Source: Diplosphaera chodatii
Lineage: Eukaryota > Chlorophyta > Trebouxiophyceae > Prasiolales > Stichococcaceae
Assembly: GCA_032358165.1 (NCBI GenBank)
Contig: JAALGY010000038.1
Location: forward strand, 1,488,001-1,552,000
Reading direction: 5' to 3'
Length of the DNA: 64,000 nucleotides
In this document: positions 1-10,428 of the stretch, one piece after another
How positions within the stretch are numbered: the first letter of the stretch is position 1
Layout: the number at the start of each line of letters is the position of its first letter
Program-made: the position numbers and the translations under genes
Notes under the pieces: generated by a model
Seen by the model: the letters and a program-made list of their open reading frames with translations, nothing else
Database searches by the model: none
Told to the model about the DNA's origin: nothing

Positions 1-3000
1 GGATTCGATGTGATCACAGTCCCGGTCGCATCAAAGACAGCAGGCAAAATGGTATCCTGTACTTGTTCCAGTGGCTCCTTAGCTAAGTGGCGACAGCACC
101 AGCCGGTTCCGTTGGTCGATGCAGTCGACCTGCAGATGACGACATGATCCATTCACTACGCTCTAGGTGAGCGGAACATGGGCATTCAGGCTTACCTACT
201 GAGGGACAGCTGGCAATCGACACAATAGCTGCAGGACTGAACAACGACGAAGCCGGATGTGCAGTTTTGACTCACGTGGCCTGCAAGACGGATGGCGGCC
301 ACCTGCCAGCCACCAGCCACATTCCGCAGCTCGGTGTGCAGCGTGCGCAGCGTGGTGTGCCAGCCCGCGCCCTTTATGTACTTTGCAGCCTCGATGTCGC
401 CCTCCTGAGGCTTGCCTGAAGGAGGAGTAAAACGGCAAACTCAGCATTTGGGGGTGCGCTAAACGCTCCCGCACGACTTTTCACAGCCCTCCCGATGCTG
501 CGAGCTGTCAGGTCGCCATCAGCAGCAACGCCAACGTTGGTACAAATCAGCGCATCTGCAGGCTCTGCTCAGGAGCTGCCCAGCATCGCGTGCAGGCCCA
601 CCGCTGCCCGCGCGCTGGGCGACGGCCAGGGTGCCGGGCCACAGCAGCAGGTCGGCGGCCCGCACCGCCGTGTCCAGCTCCCACACATCGAAGCCGCCGT
701 CCTCCTGATGAAAATGCGAGGGCGCAGCACGGTCAGCTCCCCGTGGGAATGCCGCCAAAGCATGCGCAAGCCTGTGCAACAGATGTTGAGACGCGTCATC
801 CTGAGGCCGCGCGGCCTCAGCGGGTATCCGCAGGGGCACCCAGCACGGGCTGGAGCGCAGACAGATGTGCACCTGGAAGGAGGCCTGTGCTGCCTTCTTG
901 GTGTCCTTGGCGTGCGCCTGCCACCAGAGGCTCTGGACGACCGCCTGCGCAATGTGCCCGGGAGCTGTTGATCCGGCTTAGGACAAGCATACTGCATTTA
1001 TGATGGCCAACGTTCCTGACATCGCTGTTCACAGCGCAATAAATACCACTTGTCATGCCTGTGGGTCGATGCTGGTCAGGTCTGGCACCGCAGGCGGCTT
1101 GATCTGCATATCAGGAAATTGTGTGTAGTGAAACCCTTCCAGTTGTAAGCCTGCAATTTGCCACCATGCCTGCTGCTAGATCACCTGATGCAGATGACAG
1201 CTCGAGTTCCCCCTAGTGCACAAACATCTTTGGCGTCGTGAGCCCGTACCTTGCTGCTGGGGGACGGCACAAGGCGCGTCAGCAACAGTGCAGCAGCGGC
1301 CGCCCGCAGCTTTGCGCCCCGCGCACTGTGCTGCGGCACCGCCTGCAGCGCTGCCAGGTGCGCCCTGCGCAGACATGCACCGTGTTGCACGCTGACATGC
1401 CTGCCTGAAGCCATAGCATGAAGCCGGCTAGACATGCGCAATGGCGGTCTGGAACGAGGAGCTTCCTGGTGGTCCAACCGTGCAGCACAGTCTCAGAGCG
1501 AAACAAACAAGCTTGCATCCATCCAGGCTGCCAGCATGCCTTGCAGAGTAATAGGGGCGCACAGTTGATGGGTGTCACCTGTGGTTGGGGCCCAGCTGGG
1601 ACACGTCGTCAGCCAGCGCAGGCAGCGATGTACGCCACTCCTTGTCAGAAGGCCAATTTTCCAGCAGTGCCTGCACCGCCACCTGCAGCAGGCAGTACCA
1701 CTGTCTGGCGCATGGTGACCATGTGAGCAGCACCAAAGCAGGCGAACCGGACGCACTGACGACGCAGCATTGGATGAGCTGTGCACGACCAAATAACGCT
1801 GAGCCATGCTTGTCTACCCAGTTGGTGGCACGATCCGTGCGTGTGTGCATCAACATCTTGCATCAAGGTTGGAAGCCGCACCTGCAGCTCGGTAGAGAGC
1901 GCCATGCCGGCCGGGTCCAGTCGTAGCTGGAGCAGCGCGGTGACCAGGCGACGCAGCCCCGCCGCCCGCAGCCCGCCCCGCCGCCGCCCGCCGCCGTGCT
2001 CCTGCAGCGCGCACGCGGCCATGCAGGTGAGCCAGACTGCAGGCCCGAAGCCACACATCCCCGCAGTCCCTCACGCGCCTGACGGCCAAGGGCCGCCGGT
2101 TGCCTGGACCTGCAGGCAGGCACCCTGCCAGGCGCGAAGTAACATGCCCACGAGTGTCTTGGCAGCTGTCCGGCGCGTGCCTGATCGTGGCTGCACAGCG
2201 CGGGGATCAGCTGCAGCAGCAGGCGCATGCGTGCCACCACGGGCGCCGCCTCGGAGCCTCCCGCCGCCTCCTCGTCCCCCGGCTGTGCAAGCGCCCGCTT
2301 CTGTCCCAATGACCGCCGTCCGCCCTTGGCGGCCTTGTTGGGCGACTTTGCTGTAGCTGCGCCGCCTGCACGAGGGAGAATTGCGGTTCGACCAAAGGAT
2401 GTCAGCTGCGTGCAGCTACTCAGCTACTCTACTACAGGCTGGCAGCACAGACACCATGCGACTTTGTCGGCTGCGGCGCAATGATGGCCAACAGCTTGTC
2501 ATGGACCGTCTAGCTCCCACCTGCCGTGCCTGGACTGCGGTAGCCGCACTGCTGCAGCGCTGCCAGCAGCGCGTCATCGCCAGGCAGCCACTCAATCTGA
2601 ACGTCTCGCTGCGGCCCGTCAAACTGTGCTGCGCTGGCGGCGTCAGCTGCGCACATGCAGAGCGCCATACAGGTGTACACCGGATGACAGGTGGCGTGAC
2701 AGACACACGTTCCACTGCGCCATCAGTACTGCAACATCCACAGCATGGCATACCGGTCGCAGGCTGTGTCAGTGGGTTGCATGACAGCTGCTGTCCCATG
2801 ATTGAGATGAGCGCATCGAAGCTTGCACTGGCCACCTGAAGCGTAAATTGGTTGCACTGGTCTTGTTCATTATAGGTGTCCTTGCAACGAACGGGATCAC
2901 CCTCCCTGATCCACAATGTACAGAATAACCATGCCTAGAGAAAACACTCACGGTCAAGTCCTGTGAAGCAACCAGCAGGCGCAGAAGCTCCTGTGCAGTG

Positions 3001-4195
3001 GCCGCGGAGCATTTGCCAGACGCCCTGCAGTACTCTGCCAGCAACCCGCCAACCTGCAATGAGGGGACATGTCTCGTAACATCACCAGATCCTGAGTGTG
3101 GTAGGTTATCAGCATGCATGTTCACAGGCAACCTGACTGTGAATAGCACTTTACATAATGGCGCGATCGCCCCTGTATGCATGTCGGGTGTAGCTGAACG
3201 AGCATGTCTGACACATCTCAAGAAAGCCAACAGCGGCGCACCAGCAGCTGCCGCACTGCATCCTGGTGGTCAAAATCTGCTGCTGTGCTGGTGCCGTCGC
3301 CATCTTCTGCTGCAGGACACGCCTGCAGCAGGTCGCTGTTCTCCAGCTGTACGTGCTGCGCCGGCTCGGCCTTCAGTGCACTCAGATGAGTTGTCAGCAG
3401 TCGACCACAAGTTGTGCTGGGCATCTGGTGAACAACGCCGAAACCCCAGCCTGACTTGCGTGCGGCTGTACTGTGCAGCATGACCACGTGCATACGCCTC
3501 AAACACACCCACGTACGTCATGCCTCAAACGTCGACAGAGTTTGACCACTGCTAAACCATCAGATGGCCAGAGGTGCCGCAGCGAGCAGGCCAGAGCTGC
3601 TGCTATGATAGGCTGCCAGGTAAGCCTGCAATGCTGCAGCAGGGCCGGCTTACCAGCTCTGGAAACAAGCACTGATGGGTGGCATCAGGCTCTGGGTGGT
3701 CGGTCTCGGTAGCCGGCAGCTTGTCGACTGGTAGCTCGACATCGTCCTCTGGCGACGCCAGGCTCTCCTGCTCCTGCATGCACCAGATCATGTCGCCCTG
3801 CGATGCTTGATGGTTGCTCGTGTGACAGACATCCATCAATCTTGCGGCATGGCTCCCGTGTGCCACTTGCGTCCAGACACTATAGGCTATTACCGCCTGC
3901 TCTTTGACCGCCTCCTGCGATGCCTTCTGCTTGTCCCGCTTTTTGGTCTCCCGCACCAGCTGCTCGAGGCTTGTGACGCCCTGCTTCGGCTTCAGTCTGC
4001 ATCAGCAAAGGCCGCACCGCATGATACAGAGTGATGTACTCAACGACCGCACCGTGCGGTGCCCTGCAACTTGCAGCAATGCAAATTCGTCGCAACCACA
4101 ACGGCATGTGGTCCCTAAGATTTTCAGATCGCTCACAGATCAGCAGCGCCTGCGAACTCGGCAAGGTCGGCGCAAAAGTCGATCATAGCTGGCAT
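1..4195 (-). CDS. Large helical-repeat (HEAT/ARM-like) protein, unknown function, 3' end outside window
   Basis: I do not recognise this protein. A series of minus-strand coding exons can be read downwards from an ATG at 4195 (MPAMIDFCADLAEFAGAADL). Coding-looking pieces include a Lys-rich coiled segment (LVRETKKRDKQKASQEAV, about 3905-4010), an acidic segment (SPEDDVELPVDKLPATETD, about 3720-3780) and helical pieces such as LLAEYCRASGKC (about 3030), ASFDALISIMGQQL (about 2800), RMRLLLQLIPALCSHDQA (about 2200), LRRLVTALLQLRLDPAG (about 1930), VQALLENWPSDKEW (about 1660) and LAALQAVPQHSARGAKLRAA (about 1310). Longer exons lie at 520-960 (with FHQEDGGFDVWELDTAVRAA) and about 275-420 (DIEAAKYIKGAGWHTTLRT, then a strong GTGAGT donor). 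The frame at 1-60 (ILPAVFDATGTVITSN) shows that the gene continues past the left edge. The pattern resembles an alpha-solenoid, but no family signature was found. Splice joins are only partly verified. Confidence 0.5.
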
Positions 4196-4632
4196 GGCGT
4201 TTGAACAGGTGGCCAACAGTCTTGAAATTCAGACTTTGGAGTGAGTCGGTGGGCTTTGCGGCACCCCACACAAAACTGCGCCTTGCAGCGGTCTTGCTGT
4301 CGCGAAGCACAACAGGCTGACGCTTTGCTACATGCTAACGACAAGGAAAGCTAAGTGCCAGAGTTTCACGTGAGGGTTTGCACCTTTGCAGATCATGAAA
4401 GGAGAAACTCGTCGGGGCAGCAGGTAGTAGGGGCGCCTTTCATGTAAAGGGTACGTCAGTAACGGAGGACGTGCGGTCGGCCTGCAGTTTCACACACCGA
4501 GCACCACATGACGCTTTGACCGCATTTATCAACACCAGATTTTCCAGACCATCGAAAGTTTCATTTGCCACCGTTCCTTACAGATACCGTGTGGTTGCAC
4601 GAGTCCAGTGCCTGCTGCGTCAATTGTGAGCA
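4196..4632. promoter_or_regulatory. Divergent intergenic region between the helical-repeat gene and the kinase gene
   Basis: These 437 bases separate two divergently oriented start codons (4195 minus, 4633 plus) and must hold both 5' regions, or 5'UTRs. I see no convincing TATA element or coding frame. The assignment as a promoter region is inferred from gene orientation only. Confidence 0.3.
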
Positions 4633-7280
4633 ATGCTGCAGCACCAGGGTTTGCTCGGCAGGGTTGGGCAGCAGGCGCCTGCCGGGCTGCTCGACGCCCA
4701 CATCGCTCCATCTGTCCATCGAACGCTGCAGCGTGGACAGCGCAGGGCAGCCAGGCGGCAACAACAGGGGCACCGAACTTGCCAAGCCAGCTCCACAGCC
4801 AACCCACCCAGGCCCACCCGGCCAGCGGGCGCGGTCAGCCCCTGGTCACCGCCGCAGCAGCAACGGGAGCTGCCGTCGCTTGGTTATGAGCGGGACTTCA
4901 GCGAGCGCTACACGCTCGACCAGCCCCTCGGAGCCGGTTCCTTCAAAACCGTGTTCGTGGGCCGCAGCAGAGCCACCGGCGAGCGGGTCGCCGTGGCCGT
5001 GATAGGCAAGGAGCGCGATGGAGCTGACGTGGAGCACAACGTGCGGCGCATCGAGCGCGAGGTGGGGCTCATCATTGCAGTCAGTCTATCCCACGTCAGC
5101 ATGCCGTCCTCTTCAACTCCAGCGAAACAGCGGTCACAGCGGCGGCAGCACCGATCAGAGCTATATTAGCAGTCATGATACCCGGAACAGGGCTGGTGCG
5201 CTTGTCATAGACTCTTTAGCAATACTTGCACTGCATTGGTGTCCCATCCCGTTCGGTTAGCTGCTCGGCAACCATCACAGCTTGCGAATGTCAGAGAGTC
5301 GCTTGCCATTGACGGTCTGAGACCAATGTGCTCTTCCGGCGACCCAGTAGCGCTTGATCTCGATCTTTTTGCTGCACCAGGGTGCACAGTCAGCGCACCC
5401 TGAATAGGCTGGCCAGTCGGGCATGATATGTTGACACCAAGTTGGATCTCGACGGAGATTTGTGGCTGATTGTTGTAGGTGGACATCACGCAGCGATTGC
5501 AGGTCCGACCGGAGACGGTTAGGTTGCTGGGAAAGTTCGAGGTACATGGCTGGCGTGCGCATGTGCAATTGGTGTCACTGTCACACCGTCTGCAGTGCAC
5601 TGTCCTGTGGCTTGCAGGTAGCAATGCAGAGGCATGTTGTTCCTTCCGCCCTGCAGCTTCATTGACTTTGTCACTCATAAGTCTTTTTGCAACATGCAGG
5701 ACGCAAAGAATGTTTACTTGGTAACAGAGATGTGCGATGGCGGCACACTAGAGCAGTACATGAAGGTGATTTAATCACGGTGGTTAAATCACGCCATACG
5801 TGCTGGGGGATATGTCGTGCAGATTTGCCACAGATCGTGTGCACTGACAGGACCGGCAAGGAAACACCATGCTGACCAATGCTGTCAAACTTGTGCAGAA
5901 TCACAGCAGGATGGCGGAACACGATGCAGCCCTCGTGGTGATGGATGTGCTGCATGTTCTGGCAGAGTGCAACAGGCAGAAAGTCTGCTATGCGGATATC
6001 AAGCCAGCCAACATCCTGCTGAAGCGGCGATATCCAGACGTCCAGCTCAGCCGCCTCAGCAACTGCCAGGTCTTGACCTGTTCATCCGCACCTGCGTGCT
6101 GTTGGTTTTCGTTGCACGGCCTCATGCGTGCACATACACTAGCCCTAACGGAGCTTAACTTGTGTTTGTCCGCCAACAGGATGCGCCGCCAGAGGTGCGC
6201 GTCATCGACTTTGGCTGCTCGCAGTTTGTGCAGGAGGGCTCAAAGCTGGAAAAGCGGACAGGTGAGCAGTGTTGGCGTGTGTGCAAATGGGTCACAAGCA
6301 GGGGCATCGTCAGTGGGGCATCGTGAGAAAGCATGTGCTGATGACACTAGAGGGATGCTGACGCTGCGCATGTCCATGGATCACATGCAGGCACCCCGCT
6401 GTTCCTGCCGCCTGAGATGTTCATGCGGCACTGGGGCCCAGAGGCAGACCTTTGGTCGCTTGGCATGGTGACCTATGTGCTGCTGTCAGGTACGCTGCTT
6501 CTGCTTGTTTGCATTCTGAAGTGGCAACAAAGGCGACAATGCAGCCTGCCCCATATGCACTCTTTTTTAGAGACTCACCACACGGGTGCGCTTACACTGC
6601 AGGTCTGATGCCATTCTGGGGCGGCGCCAGCAGCGGCATCCCGCCCTTCATGGTGATGCAGGAGATCCTCGGCGGCGACATCAAGTTTGATGGCGACCAC
6701 TGGGCTGGCATCTCGGAGGACGCCATCGACTTCGTGGACAAGCTGCTGGACCGTGACTTCAACACACGCATGACTGCAGAGCAGGCGCGTACTGACCTGA
6801 GATGGCTCGAGTGTGCATGCATGTTGCATGGCACTTGTGGCATGCTCGAACCTGGGGTCTTTCCGACCTGCATGCACACGAAGCACCTTGTCATTGTCTA
6901 ACATCCTTTGGTGCATGCAGGCATTGCAGCACCCGTGGCTGGTGAGGGCAGAGGGCAGGGAGGATCTGGAGGAGTGCTTGCTGGATTGGGACACGGATGG
7001 CAACGAGTACGCGGTGAGTGCGAGGGTGATGCCTGTCCATGGTCTGCATGTCAGCTGTGGTGAGGTGGCGTGTGCCTCCGTCGGAACTATGCGCCTCCAA
7101 CGCTCACAAGCCGCCGCAAACTTCGGATGGTATTGCATGACTTATGTTCTCTTCCTTCGGCGCAAACAGGAGTACAACATGATGGGCCGTGACCGTGACC
7201 ATGATGGGCACCATCTTGGCAGCTCCGGCGCCCCGTCATGTGACCTCAACACCGCCAGCCTGGAGGAGGCTGCGCACTAG
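4633..7280 (+). CDS. CDPK/CaMK-like Ser/Thr protein kinase with WNK-like lysine placement, no EF hands
   Basis: The predicted protein has an N-terminal Pro/Gln/Arg-rich region of about 90 residues followed by a kinase domain. Exons that join in phase 0 include 4633-5079 (Gly loop LGAGSFKTVFVG), a 39-base exon 5503-5541 (RPETVRLLGKFE), 5700-5765 (NVYLVTEMCDGGTLEQYMK) and 5899-6069 (catalytic loop YADIKPANILL). Later exons carry VIDFGCSQF (about 6200), FLPPEMFMRHWGPEADLWSL (about 6400-6490), MPFWGGASSGIPPFMVMQEI (about 6605-6790) and ALQHPWL (about 6925), and the end is at 7280. The activation-segment and GxxPFWG features fit the CAMK/CDPK group. The beta-3 VAIK lysine is Ala (VAVAVIGK), but a lysine occupies the WNK position in the Gly loop (SFKTV). 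HRD reads YAD, with Asp kept, and DFG is intact. The C-terminus is short with no calcium-binding loops. The substrate is unknown. Confidence 0.85.
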
Positions 7281-8079
7281 GCAGCCACAGCCCTGTAGAC
7301 ATCCGGTGGGGGGACGTCGACGCCGGCGTCAGGCAGCGACGGTACTGGCGTGGCGCAGGCTCAGACGGCAGGCAGTGTTGCCCTCAGCTGCTGCAATTTT
7401 GGCAGGGCGTCGTCCTTTTGACGGAGCTCATGCGTCGCAGCAGGCATCCAGCGGTCATGATGTATTTATTAGGTCTCAGGGATCAGGAGATCGGGGTGTG
7501 TATAGTAGGGCCTTGATATTGAGGTGGCGCCAGCATTGTGCCCGCAGACATTCGTTGTGCCACTAGCAAAGCATTCGGAACCCCCAACAGCTTCTTTGTC
7601 GTAGGGCTTGTTCTAAGGCAGCAGCTGATTGAACTAGGAACAGTTGACACATGACACCGTGCTGTTGGACAGCTGCGCCATCCTGGAGCCTCATGTTGAG
7701 TGGCACTGTAGCTGGCGAATGCATTGAGTAACAAACTCCTGCCCGCCTTTGTTTGCAGAGCAGATGCGAGTATGGCCCGATGTCTGACATCTGCAGCAAA
7801 GCCATGTCTTCATGCGTCACCAGTACCTGCAGCCTCGATTCTCGCAACTGTACATAATAGATATCCTCCTGTCCCTAATGAACATGTCAGACAGCCTGCC
7901 TCATCATGCCATCAATGCTCTTCTGCTGCATTGGCTTGGCACGACAGCGAGGGGATTAATCTGCGTGATACGCAGAAAGTGTCTGATTGCGCAGAGCTGA
8001 CTGTGATCTTGTCCAATGCCATTCGACCGCGGTGTTGGTCCCCCGCGCCGCCAACATCACGGCCTTAGAAAGATGGGAT
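7281..8079. other. Intergenic region, no supported gene
   Basis: This stretch between the kinase stop and the RAD51D start probably holds the kinase 3'UTR and the RAD51D promoter. Open frames on both strands here lack recognisable motifs or exon-like splice boundaries, so none is annotated. Confidence 0.4.
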
Positions 8080-10139
8080 ATGTCTGATAGGATTGCAGAC
8101 CTTGATCTCGGTCTTGCCCCCTCTGTACATGCCCAACTGGCAGCTGAGGTTCCATCAGGTGATCAGTGGACCTGGGCGCACCTTGGGACTTGCGCATCTG
8201 CCATAACAACCTTTGCCAGGGGTGAAGTGCATAGTCTACCCATGTGGAGTATTGAACGGAGTGCAACTGACGTATACTCAATGCAGTGGCACACTACCTC
8301 GCACGCACAGCACCTGTTCAGGCGGGCGGCAGTGAAGCATGGGAGGAGGTGCGATGTGCAGGCAACCGCCACATGCGCATCTGTCTGCGCATCACACAGC
8401 ACGCGAGCTCACCCCTAGACATGCTGGTTGCAGGCAATCCAAGCGCTGAATGCACACATTTTGCACAACATCGTGCCGCCAGTCCGGTCTGGCGTTGATC
8501 TCTACAATGACGCCGGCATTTTGCGGTCAACAGGCAGTCTCAGGTACTGCTGCATCATGAACGGGCATCTGAGGTTGCATGCAAGGAGCAAGTGGAGGAA
8601 ACTACCGTGCACGGCCAAGTGTGATATCTGCCGTCGATTCACAAGGCTAGACGCGCTGCTGGGTAATGGGTACCGGCAGGGGCAAATGATCGAGTTTGTG
8701 GGCGAGTCCGGTTCGGGCAAGACCCAGGTCAGCTTCCCTGTGATGACAACGTCCTATGCATGGCGGAGCACACTGTGTGTCGAGCAACTGAGTTCGTTGA
8801 CACGGATAATGCACAGGTTTGCCTGTTGGCAGCAGCGGCCAATGCGGCAGCCGGTGTGCAGGTGTCATACATTGACACTGGGAATGGCTTCAGCTCCCAT
8901 CGCGTTGCGGACCTCTTGCAGGCGCTGCCAGCTTCACAGCGGGTAAGGCGGTGCTGCACCATCTGACACACCAGCTGAATCAACAGCATTGTGATGAGAC
9001 TGCGCTAGATACTCGTCCCGCTGCTGCCAGGGGCCGGCACAGCTGGCTGATGTCCTGGCGCACATTCAAGTACAGAAGGCCTTCGATGCACAGGCAAGCA
9101 CGTTTGGCCTGACTGTGCTGCTTCTGCCTGATGAATTCCTGTCACGGACAGCTGTCAGCCACTAAATGATGCACATGCAGGCGCTGCTCAACGCTATAAA
9201 CTCACTTGCTGGAGGGTTTGCTGCGTATGGTGCTGAACCCGACACACGCATGCCGCAGCTTGTGATCATCGACTCCTTTTCAGGGGTCGTCAGCCCCATT
9301 CTGGGCCGTCAGCATATGCAAGGCACGTGGGACAGTGCCTGGTTCCAGATGGTAGGGATTAATTCAATAAACGAGCGTCTTCGGAACGCAGGCAACCGTT
9401 GTCTCCACGCCAACTTTCCGCCTTCATCTGGCATCTGATTTGCACTGCTGCAAGCAGGCAATGCGCTTATGATTGGAGCTGCACGCCTTCTGAAATGCCT
9501 GGCGGCCCAATATGGCATGGTCGTCATCGTGGTCAACCATATAGTTGGCAGCGCACAGGTGGTTTGATAGTGCTGCTCGACTGCCAAGGCTCTGGACAGC
9601 CACAGGCCTTACAAGCTAGGCCTGCCATTGGTCTGATCGAGCCGGTTGGAGTCGGCAATTGATGGCAGGCAAGCGAACGTCGAGGTCGAAGCTGGCTGTG
9701 TACCATCTGACGGACGCGATGTCTTCGCGCAGGATCGCAAACCAGCACTTGGCGAGCACTGGCTGCCGCAGCCGCACGCGCGGGTGCACCTCCAGCGGCA
9801 GCAGGTGCAGTGCTCCAATACAGATCCCTCCCTCCAATTTTGTGGTAGACATTCAAAGTGCGATGTGAACACTGGGAGTATTTATCCTCCTGGACCTGTT
9901 TTCCAGGGCAAAGTCCCCATGCCAGCGCCCTCGTAGTGTTGCCCCGTGCACAGGTGTAGGCGCTGTGCACCAGCACCTGAACGCACCTAGAGACTGGTGG
10001 CTGAGCGCCTCTCTCCCGGTGGTCGCAGGGGTCATTGCGCATGGCTGTGCTGAAGACAAGCACCGTGCTGCCCCCGGGTGGCAGCACGATCCTGGACATG
10101 GACGATCTTACTGGGACACGAGCTGCTGCCCCTGTGTAG
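8080..10139 (+). CDS. RAD51D: RAD51D, RecA-fold recombination paralog
   Basis: This is a RAD51 paralog that, in other eukaryotes, works with XRCC2 in the BCDX2 complex during homologous recombination in the nucleus. The start is ATG at 8080 (MSDRIADLDLGLAPSVHAQL). An N-terminal helical segment follows (VAHYLARTAPVQAGG, about 8286; ALNAHILHNIVPPVRSG, about 8440). Then come RLDALLGNGYRQGQ and Walker A GESGSGKTQ (about 8702-8728), VCLLAAAANAAAGVQVSYID (about 8818), and the Walker B strand LVIIDSFSGVVSPILG (about 9260-9305). The next exon reads LLKCLAAQYGMVVIVVNH (about 9490-9540), followed by the diagnostic DRKPALGEHWLPQPHARV (about 9735-9800). The C-terminal exon RMAVLKTSTVLPPGG ends with TAG at 10139. 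KPALG and the following basic strand match the RAD51D end of the RecA core better than RAD51C, XRCC2 or XRCC3. At least one intron appears to use a GC donor (about 9094). It converges on RPN7. Confidence 0.88.
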
Positions 10140-10428
10140 CCTCACGCAACAGTGCTGTCCAGGCCTGACGGATTGGCCGTGCTGGAACCAGCTGCGCATT
10201 CAGCCTCTGCCAAGTGTGTATAGAGGTCTGCAGACAGTAAGTACCTCAGCAGCATTGTGCCCACGTTTCTGCGTCTGCTGTTGCCCTGTCGCTGCATCTA
10301 TGAAAGGTGCCGTGGTCGTTCACTTCGACACAACCAGTATTCAAAGGTTGCAATGAACGACGCGCCACACACCATGACCCCCTGGCAGCACAGATGCACA
10401 TTGCTGAGACGCTGGTGAATGGTGTCTA
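10140..10428. other. Short convergent intergenic region (RAD51D / RPN7 3' ends)
   Basis: About 290 bases lie between two convergent stop codons, so the 3'UTRs of RAD51D and RPN7 may abut or overlap. No separate gene is visible here. Confidence 0.4.

Noticed and set aside
590..1003. Plus-strand open frames opposite the left-end gene
   Set aside because: They are shadows of the minus-strand exons in high-GC sequence, with Arg/Pro/Ala-rich composition and no motif.
4046..4060. 15-base palindrome ACCGCACCGTGCGGT
   Set aside because: It falls at or near an exon of the minus-strand gene, is short, and has no terminator-like or operator context in a eukaryotic genome.
7100..7280. Possible EF-hand in the kinase C-terminus (DWDTDGNEY and DRDHDGHH)
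   Set aside because: The strings are Asp-rich but lack the 12-residue loop spacing with a terminal Glu and flanking helices, and the protein ends soon after. They may be a relic at most.
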